Shown one piece after another: positions 34,851 to 43,572 of a DNA stretch of 64,000 nt (positions are counted from its first letter, which is position 1; each line of letters opens with the position of its first letter). Under the pieces are notes generated by a model. It saw only the letters and a program-made list of their open reading frames with translations. It had not been told where the DNA came from and ran no database searches. The position numbers and the translations under genes were made by a program. The stretch comes from Bacteroidetes bacterium UBA4414 (GTDB lineage Bacteria; Bacteroidota; Bacteroidia; Chitinophagales; Chitinophagaceae). The stretch lies in assembly GCA_002389765.1 (NCBI GenBank), contig DGQM01000024.1, forward strand, positions 266,413 through 330,412, in the 5' to 3' direction.

Positions 34851-35483
34851 ATGACGATTGCAATACTAATAGTACTGGCATACCTGATTGGGTCTATTCC
34901 TACAGCCGTTTGGGTAAGCAAGAGGGTGTATGGCATTGATATAAGGGAGCATGGCAGTGGTAATGCAGGTGCTACAAATACATTCAGGATATTAGGTTCT
35001 AAAGCAGGCTCTGCAGTAATGTTTGTAGACATGCTGAAGGGGTTCATAGCAGTAAAACTTTCTCTCTTATCTCAATACGGTTGGCAGTCTGAGGCTATTA
35101 CCAATTTGCAGATACTCTTGGGTTTGGTGGCCGTACTAGGCCATATTTTTCCGATATGGGCCGATTTTCGCGGTGGTAAAGGTATTGCTACCCTTTTTGG
35201 GATGATACTCGCTATACAGCCATTAGCAGCCCTTAGCCTTGTAATGGTATTTGTTGGTATGCTATACCTTACACGTTATGTATCGCTCAGCAGCATAGCA
35301 GCCAGTATCGCGTTCCCGTTATTAATCCTCTTTATCTTCAAAGAACCGGAATTAAGCTATCGCATATTTGCTATAGCTACGGCTTGCCTTGTTGTGCTGA
35401 CGCACCACAAAAACATCAACAGGCTGCTGAGTGGCAATGAGAGCAAAGTGCCACTGTTTCGCAAGCGCAGGTTCCGCAAATAG
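34851..35483 (+). CDS. plsY: Glycerol-3-phosphate acyltransferase PlsY
   Basis: 210 residues, about 5 spans. It transfers an acyl group from acyl-phosphate to glycerol 3-phosphate, the first step of membrane phospholipid synthesis. Motifs: YLIGSIPTAVWVSK, REHGSGNAGATNTFR and WADFRGGKGIATLFG, then HHKNINRLLSGNE. Inner membrane. Confidence 0.94.
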   Translation: MTIAILIVLAYLIGSIPTAVWVSKRVYGIDIREHGSGNAGATNTFRILGSKAGSAVMFVDMLKGFIAVKLSLLSQYGWQSEAITNLQILLGLVAVLGHIFPIWADFRGGKGIATLFGMILAIQPLAALSLVMVFVGMLYLTRYVSLSSIAASIAFPLLILFIFKEPELSYRIFAIATACLVVLTHHKNINRLLSGNESKVPLFRKRRFRK

Positions 35484-35515
35484 TATATTTAATTTTTGAG
35501 GGATTGATTAAACTG

Positions 35516-35524
35516 TAATTTTAC
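35516..35524 (+). promoter_or_regulatory. -7-like element of the M48 peptidase gene
   Basis: TAATTTTAC, one base from consensus, 3 bases before the ATG. Confidence 0.4.
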
Positions 35525-35527
35525 GGT

Positions 35528-36325
35528 ATGAAAAAACTATGTATTGTGCTGTCGTTCATGGCAGTGTCAAGTGCAATGAGCTCGTGTTTTAAAAATCCTG
35601 TTACAGGCAGAAGTTCAGTAAATCTGGTGGATGAAAATGCTGTTAGGCAACAAGCTTCGGCTTCTTACACAGGCTTTCTATCTACCAACAAAGCCATAAC
35701 AGGTACTGCAGATGCTGCTATGGTTAGCAGAGTAGGTAACAAAATGGCCGAAGCTGTAAAGAAATACCTGCAACGGATAGGTAAAGCTGATTTATTATCA
35801 GGGTATCAATGGGAATTTAACCTCGTAAACAGTAATGAGGTAAATGCATTTTGTATGCCAGGGGGTAAGGTTGTAGTATATTCAGGTATTATGCCGTTAG
35901 CAGGTGGCGAAAACGGACTTGCAGTAATAATGGGACATGAGATTGCACACGCAATAGCACGACATGGTAATGAACGGATGAGTCAACAGCTGATAGCTGA
36001 GGCAGGTGGCGCTACGTTTGCGGCACTATTATCGCAAAAGCCGCAGCAAGCGCAGGATATATTCAATACAGCTTACGGTGTAGGTTCTACATTAACAGTA
36101 CTCAAGTATTCTCGCACGCACGAAAGCGAGGCTGACGAGATGGGGCTGTATTTTATGGCAATAGCAGGTTATAATCCGGAAGAGGCTATCAGTTTTTGGC
36201 AGCGTATGGCTGCAAAAGGTGGACAAAAGCCGCCTCAATTCCTGAGTACGCATCCTAGCGACGAAACACGCATCAGCCAACTGAAAGGTTGGATGCCGAA
36301 AGCAAAAGCACTAGCTACCCAATAA
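35528..36325 (+). CDS. M48 family metallopeptidase, lipoprotein
   Basis: 265 residues. A lipoprotein signal (MKKLCIVLSFMAVSSAMSSC) puts the mature enzyme in the periplasm or on the outer membrane. The zinc motif is MGHEIAHAIARHGNERMS (HExxH) and the third ligand region is YSRTHESEADEMGLYFM. It resembles the BepA/LoiP type that trims or clears misfolded outer-membrane proteins. The stop is 2 bases before the TTG of the next gene, so coupling is likely. Confidence 0.9.
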   Translation: MKKLCIVLSFMAVSSAMSSCFKNPVTGRSSVNLVDENAVRQQASASYTGFLSTNKAITGTADAAMVSRVGNKMAEAVKKYLQRIGKADLLSGYQWEFNLVNSNEVNAFCMPGGKVVVYSGIMPLAGGENGLAVIMGHEIAHAIARHGNERMSQQLIAEAGGATFAALLSQKPQQAQDIFNTAYGVGSTLTVLKYSRTHESEADEMGLYFMAIAGYNPEEAISFWQRMAAKGGQKPPQFLSTHPSDETRISQLKGWMPKAKALATQ

Positions 36326-36327
36326 TA

Positions 36328-36981
36328 TTGCTGCACATCTCACTATACAAGAAAATACTTAGCTATCTGTATCCTGTACAGATAGCTAAGGCTTCTACAA
36401 TACATAATAGTGTGTTGGAGCTTTGTTTAAGCAACGGACAATTTCAATTAGCTACACACGATGCTTTGTATTCAGACGGAGATAGGTATCGACCGCTTAC
36501 AATAGCTTTCAATTATCTTGGGGCAGCATTATATAATGTAAAGGATGTGCTGGTATTGGGCACGGGGCTGGGCAGTGCGGCGCAGATACTGCATGCCAAA
36601 GGACTGAAGCCTGTCTATACTTTTGTAGAGTATGATGAAATAATTTTGCAATGGGCTATGCAGACATTGCATGCAGATGTCGTAGCAAAATCAAAAGCGG
36701 TGTGTGCGGATGCATTGTTGTTCATGAATGATCATCAACAAGCGCACGACATGCTTGTAGTAGACATCTTCAACAGCAGGGTAGTGCCAGTATTTGTTAC
36801 TACAGCAGACTTCTTAAAAAAATGCCGCCAGTGCATAAAGCCCGGCGGACATTTTGTGTTGAATTATATTGTACTGAATAATACAGATTGGGATAGTGTA
36901 TCAACAACTATAAAATCTGTATTCCCAAATCTTACAATTTTAGAGAACGGTATTAATCGTATTATAGTTGCTACAGTTTAG
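36328..36981 (+). CDS. Spermidine-synthase-like S-adenosylmethionine methyltransferase fold protein
   Basis: 217 residues from a TTG at 36328, two bases after the M48 stop; an in-frame ATG at 36289 would overlap that gene by 37 bases and is less likely. The Rossmann motif is VLVLGTGLGSAAQIL, followed by FVEYDEIIL and MLVVDIFNSRVVP as in spermidine synthases. The N-terminal polyamine-site part is short, so real spermidine synthesis is doubtful; a methyltransferase is possible. It is convergent with the OxyR-type gene, overlapping 11 bases. Confidence 0.65.
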   Translation: MLHISLYKKILSYLYPVQIAKASTIHNSVLELCLSNGQFQLATHDALYSDGDRYRPLTIAFNYLGAALYNVKDVLVLGTGLGSAAQILHAKGLKPVYTFVEYDEIILQWAMQTLHADVVAKSKAVCADALLFMNDHQQAHDMLVVDIFNSRVVPVFVTTADFLKKCRQCIKPGGHFVLNYIVLNNTDWDSVSTTIKSVFPNLTILENGINRIIVATV

Positions 36982-37927
36982 CAGACTGTATACGCAACAC
37001 TTTTCTGTTTTTCTTTTGTACACGCATTTTTTCCGGTACCAGATTTATTATCTCATCTGTAACTGTTTGCAATAGCGACGAGCGAACAAAATGATCGTTT
37101 GTGATGATGCTGATTTCTCTTACCGGCTCAGGGTCTTCAAAATAGCGCACACGGTCTTGTTGGTCTTCTGTGAATTCCATCGTTGCAAGCTCCGGTAATA
37201 CGGTAATGCCTTTGTTTTTGTCTACCATTTTGCGCAGCATCTCTACATTGCTGCTGTCATAGCGGTATGGCTTATCAGCCTGCAATGCTTGCACTTGGTC
37301 GCTGCACAGGTCAAGAACCTGATTACGCATACAGTGGCCTTCATTCAGCAACCATATACGCTCCATAGCGATATCTGATGCTGCAATCATTCGCTTTTTC
37401 AGTGCAGGTTCGTCAGGAGAAAAATAAGCAACAAATGGTTCAGAAAACAGCGGATATTCTTTAATATTAGATTCTTCCAATGGAGTACTCAATAATGCAG
37501 CATCCAATTCATTATTACGCAATGCAGTAATGATTTGTTTTGTCTCCATCTCTTTAACCTGAAGTTTAACGTCAGGATATTTTGCAGCATAATTTTCCAA
37601 CAATCCCGGAAGTATGTATGGTGCAACAGTAGGAATAACTGCCAGTTTAAAAACACCGCTAACTGTATTCTGTTGTTTTTGTATCAACTCATTGATGCGT
37701 TCACATTCAGCCAATACAATCTTAGCTTGTTCTACTATTTCTTCACCCAATTCAGTAATCGCTATCGGGTGTTTGTTGCGGTCAAATAGTTTTACGCCTA
37801 ATTCTTCTTCCAACTTCTGTATCTGCATGCTAAGTGTTGGTTGTGTCACAAAGCATTTATCAGCTGCAGCTACAAAGCTTTTATAGGTAGCTACGGCAAC
37901 AACATATTCTAATTGTGTAATGGTCAT
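36971..37927 (-). CDS. oxyR: LysR-family regulator of OxyR type
   Basis: 318 residues. An N-terminal winged helix-turn-helix (ITQLEYVVAVATYKSFVAAA, FVTQPTLSMQIQKLEEELG) is followed by a periplasmic-binding-type sensor domain. Cys199 and Cys208 in LNEGHCMRNQVLDLC stand exactly where E. coli OxyR has its peroxide-sensing disulfide pair. It is therefore probably a hydrogen-peroxide sensor that controls antioxidant genes. The gene's own promoter (37946-37954) lies beside repeats of CTAT/ATAG that resemble OxyR half-sites. Confidence 0.9.
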   Translation of the reverse strand: MTITQLEYVVAVATYKSFVAAADKCFVTQPTLSMQIQKLEEELGVKLFDRNKHPIAITELGEEIVEQAKIVLAECERINELIQKQQNTVSGVFKLAVIPTVAPYILPGLLENYAAKYPDVKLQVKEMETKQIITALRNNELDAALLSTPLEESNIKEYPLFSEPFVAYFSPDEPALKKRMIAASDIAMERIWLLNEGHCMRNQVLDLCSDQVQALQADKPYRYDSSNVEMLRKMVDKNKGITVLPELATMEFTEDQQDRVRYFEDPEPVREISIITNDHFVRSSLLQTVTDEIINLVPEKMRVQKKNRKVLRIQSAKL

Positions 37928-37945
37928 AATATTGATAATAGTTAT

Positions 37946-37954
37946 ACAAACCTA
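37946..37954 (-). promoter_or_regulatory. -7 element of oxyR
   Basis: TAGGTTTGT (TAnnTTTG), 18 bases before the ATG. Confidence 0.5.
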
Positions 37955-38129
37955 CGCTATAAAACCTATATAGACCAAATTTATAGTGTTAATAGATTAA
38001 TTTGATTATTCAAAAGAGGGTGTATTAAAAACCGATCAAGAAACGAAAAATATTAATTTTACATTAATTTTTTTTAATTAAAAACGGGTTAAAAAGTACA
38101 AACAAAAATTGTTCTGTAAAATATTGCTC

Positions 38130-38138
38130 TACCTTTGT
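38130..38138 (+). promoter_or_regulatory. -7 element of the large T9SS protein gene
   Basis: TACCTTTGT, with a TTG at 38109-38111 near the expected -33 position. Confidence 0.55.
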
Positions 38139-38235
38139 TATACCGTTTATAACCTGATATCCTCACTCACATCTTGCCGTCTAACATTGATTACTCCACT
38201 TACGTTAATTAGTATTTTAATTAAATACCCTTTAT

Positions 38236-41200
38236 ATGTCTTACAGAAATTTTTATTCTGCATTAAGAGTAGCATTGGTGTTATTAGTAACATTATGCTT
38301 AAGTAACGTTGCATCTGCACAGTTTATAGTACTATACAGCCGTACTGTACTGACAGGGCAAACATACACTCCTATTACAGGTGGCACAGTCATCAACACA
38401 AATGCAGGCTTATCTACAGGGATGAGCCAGAATGCCGATGATGGTTCAAGGCTTGTAAACCTACCGTTTACATTTACATATGACAATAATCCGTTTACAC
38501 AGGTTACATTCTGCACCAACGGTTGGATAGGCATGGGTAACCAAACAACGAGTGTTAGTGCAGCTAATGGTCGTGCACCGGCTAACTTATTCACAACCAC
38601 TGTACCTAATAATACAATTGCTGCTTGGTTTGGCGATATGTCTGCAAACTTTCCTGCACCGGGTGGCATAGGTAGTATGGTGCATGGTCTTGTTGGGACG
38701 GATGTGTATGCTTTTGAATGGAGAAATGCTACAGGTTCGGGTTTTGGCTCTACAACCACCAATCTCATAAACTTCATGATTAAACTCTATGGTCCTGCAT
38801 CGGTTCGTCCCGGGCGCATAGAAATATTATATGGTACACAGGCAGGTGCCCTGACTACAGGTCGTGTAATAGGTATAGAAGATGCTGTTGGTGGTGCTAA
38901 CAGGTTTATCAATGCATTGAATGGATCATTCACCCTTACAACAACAGCAGGGGCTTGGCCTGGTAATGGTAATGGTTATCGTTTTGATCCACCGCCGCCG
39001 TGTACAAGTACGCCTAATGCGGGTACTATTACAGCACCTACGTCTGTATGCCCCGGAAACAATTTTAATCTATCACTTTCAGGACATAGCGTAGGTCCTG
39101 GTATCACTTATCAATGGCAGTCTCGCACATTACCTGGCGGTACTTATGCTAATATAGCAGGTGCAACTACTGCCACTATAACAACAAATACCGCTGTAGC
39201 AAGAGAATACAGATGTGTAGTTACATGCACAAATAGTGCTCAAACGTCTATTACAACACCAGTTTCAATCAGTATCAATTCATTTTATGTTTGTTATTGT
39301 AAAACAGGTCTTGGTGGCGATGCCAATGCGTCTATTGATTCTGTAAGGATATTTGAAACAACTTTGAATAATGGTTCGCCGGGCACAGCCCCAGGCTTTT
39401 ACACACAGTATGGTATTACGCCTAATACTACGGCGTCATTACAAGCAGGAGGGCTATATACACTTAAGGTTAAATATGGTGCTGCTGCAATCGGTTCTAT
39501 GTGGATAGACGCTAATCAGAATAATACTTTTGAAGCATCCGAGTGGGTACAGATAAATACTTCTAATTCATCAGGAACAGTAGTTTTCCGTGTGCCGCCT
39601 ACTGCTCTTACAGGTCTTACAGGTTTGCGTATCAGAAGTGCCACATCGGGCAATGGTGCTGCAAATGCTTGTACAAACAATGCAACAGGCGAAACAGAAG
39701 ATTATGTAGTTACAATAACTCCGGCACCTACTAAAGATGTGAAAGTACAAACAGTACTCTCTCCTAAAGATGGTAGCGAGTGGTGTCCTTTTAAAGTAGT
39801 GCCAGCCAAATTGGTTATTTACAATAATGGTACTACCCCCGTTAGTCGTTTTACAGTTGGTATGTATCTGACAGGTCCTACTACATCAACCAACATCATT
39901 ACTTACAACAATACACTTGCACCGTTTACAGCAGATACACTCACCTTCCCTGATTATAATTTTACATTTGTTGGTAATCATGTTGTAAGAGGAATTATCT
40001 CACAGGCAGGTCCGGATGATATACCATCAAATGATACGTCGGCTACTAGCAATATTGTAATAAAAGTACCCGCTAACATACCTGTTATCAGAAATGATTC
40101 AGTGTGTATAGGACAGGAAGGTATGTTGCATGTATTACCCGATGGTTACAGGCATAATTGGTATAGGACACCGACTTATTTGAACAAGTTGTATGTAGGA
40201 GACACTTTGAAAATACCGAATGTGCAAAAAGATACATTGTTGTATGTATGTTCTGAGCCAATAACGCTTACTACAGGTTCGTTAACTACTACTTCGGCTG
40301 CAGGCAATGGCTGTGGTGGCGGTGCAATGTTCAATGTAATACCAAATGCTAATCTTCGAATAGATAGTTTTGCAGCATTATTCTCAGCTGCCGGCGCACA
40401 AACAGTTAATGTGTACTACAGGCTTGGTACTTATGCAGGTAATGAAACCAATGCTGGTGCTTGGACATTGCTTGGTACTGCAAATGTGGCTGTAGGTTCT
40501 ACAACTGCACTGACTAGATTTACAGTAAACAATCCAATGTTTGTTACTACAGGTAATACCTATGGGTTTTATGTAAACTATAATGCATCATACACAAATG
40601 GTAGTACTACATTCTCTAATGCCGATATGACCATACAAACCGGTACCGGCTTATGTAGCCAGTTTGGAGGTACAAATGCAGCGCGTATGTTTAATGGTAC
40701 TGTATTTTACAGCATGCCTGGCGCGGCTTGCGAAAGTCCGTTATTGCCAATAAAAGCATTTGTAGGGCAAGCACCTACCGTAAACCTCGGGCAGGATATA
40801 GTTGGTTGCGAGAAGCAGGATATAATACTTGATGCAGGCCATTTTGGTGCTACTTACAAATGGAACAATCTTTTACAAACTCAAACTATCAATGTAAAAG
40901 ATGCACCAGGTACTTATTGGGTAGAAGTAGATCGTTATTGTATAGGTAGCGATACTATTAATGTATCATTGAAACCATTACCTAGTACTACAGGTATTAC
41001 ATATACAAGGATGGGCACTACATATAACTTTACAGTAGGTGGTATGGCTAATGCTAATACGATTCTCTGGTTGTTTGGAGATGGTACAAGCTCTATAATG
41101 AAAAACCCTACGCACATTTATGCAACAAGCGGTAATTATAAAGTATTATTGATACTGACTAATGATTGCGGTTCTGATACTACATCTATGGTAATACCTT

Positions 41201-41469
41201 TGGGTATTTCAAATATAGAAGCCGGTAAAGGTGTGAACTTGTATCCAAACCCTGCTACAGACAATATCACGCTCGAGTTTGATAATGTTCCTGCAAAAGG
41301 CGCAGATATGATAGTAGTAAACAGTGTCGGCGCTACAGTAATAACACTGAAGTCTAATGGTACGAAGAAAGAACTGATAGACGTACATACATTGCCTGCA
41401 GGTAACTATGTGCTGAAAGTGATAGATGCAGAGGCAATGGCAACCAAGCCATTTGTGATTACCAGGTAA
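38236..41469 (+). CDS. Large secreted multidomain protein with GEVED, PKD and T9SS domains
   Basis: 1077 residues. Order: signal peptide (ending SNVASAQ, about 28); an N-terminal beta-rich region with GWIGMG near residue 95; an Ig-like region near 260-350; a GEVED domain at about 420-495 (MWIDANQNNTFEASEW to ETEDYVVTI); a CARDB-like region at about 500-620; a beta-sandwich near 690-850; a PKD domain at about 935-995 (WLFGDGTSSIMKNPTHIY); and a T9SS type A domain from about 1000 (VNLYPNPATDNITLEF). Likely a surface adhesin or matrix protein. No enzyme site is seen. Confidence 0.87.
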   Translation: MSYRNFYSALRVALVLLVTLCLSNVASAQFIVLYSRTVLTGQTYTPITGGTVINTNAGLSTGMSQNADDGSRLVNLPFTFTYDNNPFTQVTFCTNGWIGMGNQTTSVSAANGRAPANLFTTTVPNNTIAAWFGDMSANFPAPGGIGSMVHGLVGTDVYAFEWRNATGSGFGSTTTNLINFMIKLYGPASVRPGRIEILYGTQAGALTTGRVIGIEDAVGGANRFINALNGSFTLTTTAGAWPGNGNGYRFDPPPPCTSTPNAGTITAPTSVCPGNNFNLSLSGHSVGPGITYQWQSRTLPGGTYANIAGATTATITTNTAVAREYRCVVTCTNSAQTSITTPVSISINSFYVCYCKTGLGGDANASIDSVRIFETTLNNGSPGTAPGFYTQYGITPNTTASLQAGGLYTLKVKYGAAAIGSMWIDANQNNTFEASEWVQINTSNSSGTVVFRVPPTALTGLTGLRIRSATSGNGAANACTNNATGETEDYVVTITPAPTKDVKVQTVLSPKDGSEWCPFKVVPAKLVIYNNGTTPVSRFTVGMYLTGPTTSTNIITYNNTLAPFTADTLTFPDYNFTFVGNHVVRGIISQAGPDDIPSNDTSATSNIVIKVPANIPVIRNDSVCIGQEGMLHVLPDGYRHNWYRTPTYLNKLYVGDTLKIPNVQKDTLLYVCSEPITLTTGSLTTTSAAGNGCGGGAMFNVIPNANLRIDSFAALFSAAGAQTVNVYYRLGTYAGNETNAGAWTLLGTANVAVGSTTALTRFTVNNPMFVTTGNTYGFYVNYNASYTNGSTTFSNADMTIQTGTGLCSQFGGTNAARMFNGTVFYSMPGAACESPLLPIKAFVGQAPTVNLGQDIVGCEKQDIILDAGHFGATYKWNNLLQTQTINVKDAPGTYWVEVDRYCIGSDTINVSLKPLPSTTGITYTRMGTTYNFTVGGMANANTILWLFGDGTSSIMKNPTHIYATSGNYKVLLILTNDCGSDTTSMVIPLGISNIEAGKGVNLYPNPATDNITLEFDNVPAKGADMIVVNSVGATVITLKSNGTKKELIDVHTLPAGNYVLKVIDAEAMATKPFVITR

Positions 41470-41488
41470 TTTTGATTTAGACATAACA

Positions 41489-41521
41489 ATGAGCGGACCG
41501 AATTTTTTCGGTCCGCTTTTG
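41489..41521 (+). terminator. Terminator after the large T9SS protein gene
   Basis: 10-bp stem AGCGGACCGA (41492-41501) with TCGGTCCGCT (41508-41517), then T4 and a T-rich tail. Confidence 0.9.
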
Positions 41522-41547
41522 TTTTGGGCATACCACTGAAAAACAGG

Positions 41548-41556
41548 TAACTTTGC
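41548..41556 (+). promoter_or_regulatory. -7 element of the DUF3052/YdeI-like gene
   Basis: TAACTTTGC, exact consensus, 17 bases before the ATG at 41574. It lies upstream of that ATG but overlaps the alternative TTG at 41553. Confidence 0.6.
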
Positions 41557-41573
41557 GCCCAAATTGCATACGT

Positions 41574-42239
41574 ATGGCAGTTGTTAGTAAACTGAGATAT
41601 ACTGAAGATAGCCCCATGCTGGCAATAAATATGCCGGAGGATTGTATGACTATGTTCGATGCTTTTGAGTTGAAAACATCTTTTGCGGGAAAAGCTAACT
41701 ACAAGCAAGCATTGTTGTTTGTTTACACCAGTGCTGATTTTGATAAGTATTATGCTAGAATGTTGACAAGACTGGAAGATGATGCCGTGTTCTGGATTGC
41801 ATATCCTAAACAAAGCAGCGGCATACCATCAGACCTTACCCGCATGAAATCGAATGCCTGGGATGTCATTATTTATTCCGAAGATTATACCATTGTTAGT
41901 TCTGCGTCTATCAATGATACATGGACGGGTATGCGCATAAAGAAAAAGGACCCTAATGCAAAATACAAACGGGAGGTGCCGATAACAGAGCGAAAAACAG
42001 AAGGTATAGATTACGTGAAGCGAACCGTGGAATTGCCCGAAGATGCAAAAGCAGCGATGATGGAATTTAATGGCCTTGAAGATTTTTTCAACTCCATGTC
42101 CTTTACGCATAAGAAAGAATATGTAGAGGCTATTGCAGAAGCTAAGAAACCTGAAACCAGACAACGCCGAATCGATAAAATGATTGAGATGGTGACTGCA
42201 CTGAGAGTTGCCAAAGAAAATAATAAGAAGAAGAAATGA
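41574..42239 (+). CDS. DUF3052-like / YdeI-OmdA fusion protein
   Basis: 221 residues. The N-terminal half (LLFVYTSADFDKYYARML, VFWIAYPKQSSGIPSDLTR) resembles the DUF3052 type. After a linker, the C-terminal ~70 residues (VELPEDAKAAMMEF, MSFTHKKEYVEAIAEAKKPE, RRIDKMIEM) match the YdeI/OmpD-associated (OmdA) tail. YdeI has been linked to stress and peptide resistance in enteric bacteria; the function here is unknown. The end overlaps the thioesterase start (ATGA), so both are probably coupled. Confidence 0.7.
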   Translation: MAVVSKLRYTEDSPMLAINMPEDCMTMFDAFELKTSFAGKANYKQALLFVYTSADFDKYYARMLTRLEDDAVFWIAYPKQSSGIPSDLTRMKSNAWDVIIYSEDYTIVSSASINDTWTGMRIKKKDPNAKYKREVPITERKTEGIDYVKRTVELPEDAKAAMMEFNGLEDFFNSMSFTHKKEYVEAIAEAKKPETRQRRIDKMIEMVTALRVAKENNKKKK

Positions 42240-42730
42240 GTTACAGTAATAATTACAAGGATATACCGCAAGGGTCATTGCTGCAGTTTATTAAAGATAC
42301 TTACTTGGGCAAGGTCGTTACCGGTTCTCGCTCGGCAGCAGGCAATTGGATGAATTTTACACTTGAGGCGATAGACAAGGGTAAGGCAACGATATCTTTG
42401 GAAGTGAAGCACGATATGACGAATCCATACGGCAATATACATGGAGGTATGATGGCGTTGGTGATGGACGAAGTGATAGGCTGGGCAGTAGTAAGCCTGG
42501 ACACAAATAACCATTATACCTCACTAAACCTGAATGTAGACTTCCTGTATGCCATCAAAGAAGGGGATAGGCTGAAGGCAACATCTGAGGTAATAAGGGC
42601 GGGCAAGAAGATAATACATGTAGAGTGTCGTGTCTATGATATGGAAGACAGGATATTGGGTAAAGCAACCAGCAACCTGATTGTGACGGGTATGAAACCT
42701 GCTGAAGGGGAATATAAAGTAGCTAACTAA
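42236..42730 (+). CDS. PaaI-family hotdog thioesterase
   Basis: 164 residues. The hotdog-fold motif HGGMMALVMDEVIGWAV carries the usual catalytic Asp/Glu region (MDE), and LNVDFLYAIKEGDRLKATSEV follows. Members hydrolyse acyl-CoA thioesters (phenylacetyl-CoA or general). The substrate is not known. The ATG overlaps the previous stop by 4 bases. Confidence 0.85.
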   Translation: MSYSNNYKDIPQGSLLQFIKDTYLGKVVTGSRSAAGNWMNFTLEAIDKGKATISLEVKHDMTNPYGNIHGGMMALVMDEVIGWAVVSLDTNNHYTSLNLNVDFLYAIKEGDRLKATSEVIRAGKKIIHVECRVYDMEDRILGKATSNLIVTGMKPAEGEYKVAN

Positions 42731-42774
42731 ACAGGTGAAATTCACTTTTGAATTTTTACTTTTGACGATAATAT

Positions 42775-43524
42775 ATGCTGAACGGTAAAAAAATAGTGGT
42801 AGTACTACCTGCATACAGGGCAGCTCTGACAATGGAGCGCACGTACGCAGAGATACCTTTTGATATAGTAGACGATGTTGTACTGGTTGATGACCACAGC
42901 CCTGATAATACGGCTGAGGTGGGTGCTAAACTGGGTATCAAGCACATTATTCGTCACGAAATAAACAGGGGTTATGGTGGTAACCAGAAAAGTTGCTATG
43001 CAAAAGCATTAGAGATAGGCGCTGATATAGTTATCATGCTGCATCCCGATTATCAGTACACGCCAAAGCTTATACATGCAATGGCTGCAGTCATTGCGTT
43101 TGATGTATATCCTGTATCATTTGGTAGCCGGATACTTGGTAAAGGTGCGCTGAAGGGTGGTATGCCGATGTATAAATACATCTTCAACCGTTGCCTTACA
43201 TTGTTCGAGAACATAATGCTGGGGCAGAAGCTGAGTGAATACCACACCGGTTATCGTGCCTTCAGTGCAGAGGTTATCCGTTCTATCGACTTCACACACA
43301 ACAGCGATGATTTTGTTTTCGATAATGAGATGATATCGCAGATATTCATGAATGGCTACGAGATAGGGGAGGTTACATGCCCTACTAAATATTTTGAAGA
43401 AGCCAGCAGTATCAACTTCAGCCGTAGTATGAAGTATGGCCTTGGTGTGCTGCGTGTATCTATGGCGCACTGGCTGCACAAAAGAGGTATCGTAAAAAGT
43501 AAATTGTACAACAAACCGCAATAA
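42775..43524 (+). CDS. Family 2 glycosyltransferase, dolichol-phosphate-mannose-synthase-like
   Basis: 249 residues. The GT-A core is visible: VVVLPAYRAALTMERTY, DDVVLVDDHSPDNTAEVG (nucleotide-sugar binding), INRGYGGNQKSCY, and IVIMLHPDYQYTPK as a DxD-like metal site. It has no C-terminal membrane spans, unlike longer homologues. It probably moves a sugar onto a lipid or glycan carrier. It ends at a strong terminator shared with hppA. Confidence 0.86.
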   Translation: MLNGKKIVVVLPAYRAALTMERTYAEIPFDIVDDVVLVDDHSPDNTAEVGAKLGIKHIIRHEINRGYGGNQKSCYAKALEIGADIVIMLHPDYQYTPKLIHAMAAVIAFDVYPVSFGSRILGKGALKGGMPMYKYIFNRCLTLFENIMLGQKLSEYHTGYRAFSAEVIRSIDFTHNSDDFVFDNEMISQIFMNGYEIGEVTCPTKYFEEASSINFSRSMKYGLGVLRVSMAHWLHKRGIVKSKLYNKPQ

Positions 43525-43557
43525 AAAAACACCGCTAATTGAGCGGTGTTTTTTTAT
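43523..43557. terminator. Bidirectional terminator between the glycosyltransferase gene and hppA
   Basis: 9-bp stem AACACCGCT (43528-43536) with AGCGGTGTT (43542-43550), A-run before and T-run after. Confidence 0.9.
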
Positions 43558-43572
43558 TATAACAACTCTTAA

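Larger units (their letters stand above)
37928..38235. other. Divergent gap between oxyR and the large T9SS protein
   Basis: 308 bases, AT-rich. It holds the oxyR promoter, possible OxyR half-sites (CTAT at 37957 and 37966, ATAG at 37970 and 37983) and the forward promoter near 38130. The leader of the downstream gene is about 100 bases. No gene seen. Confidence 0.6.
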
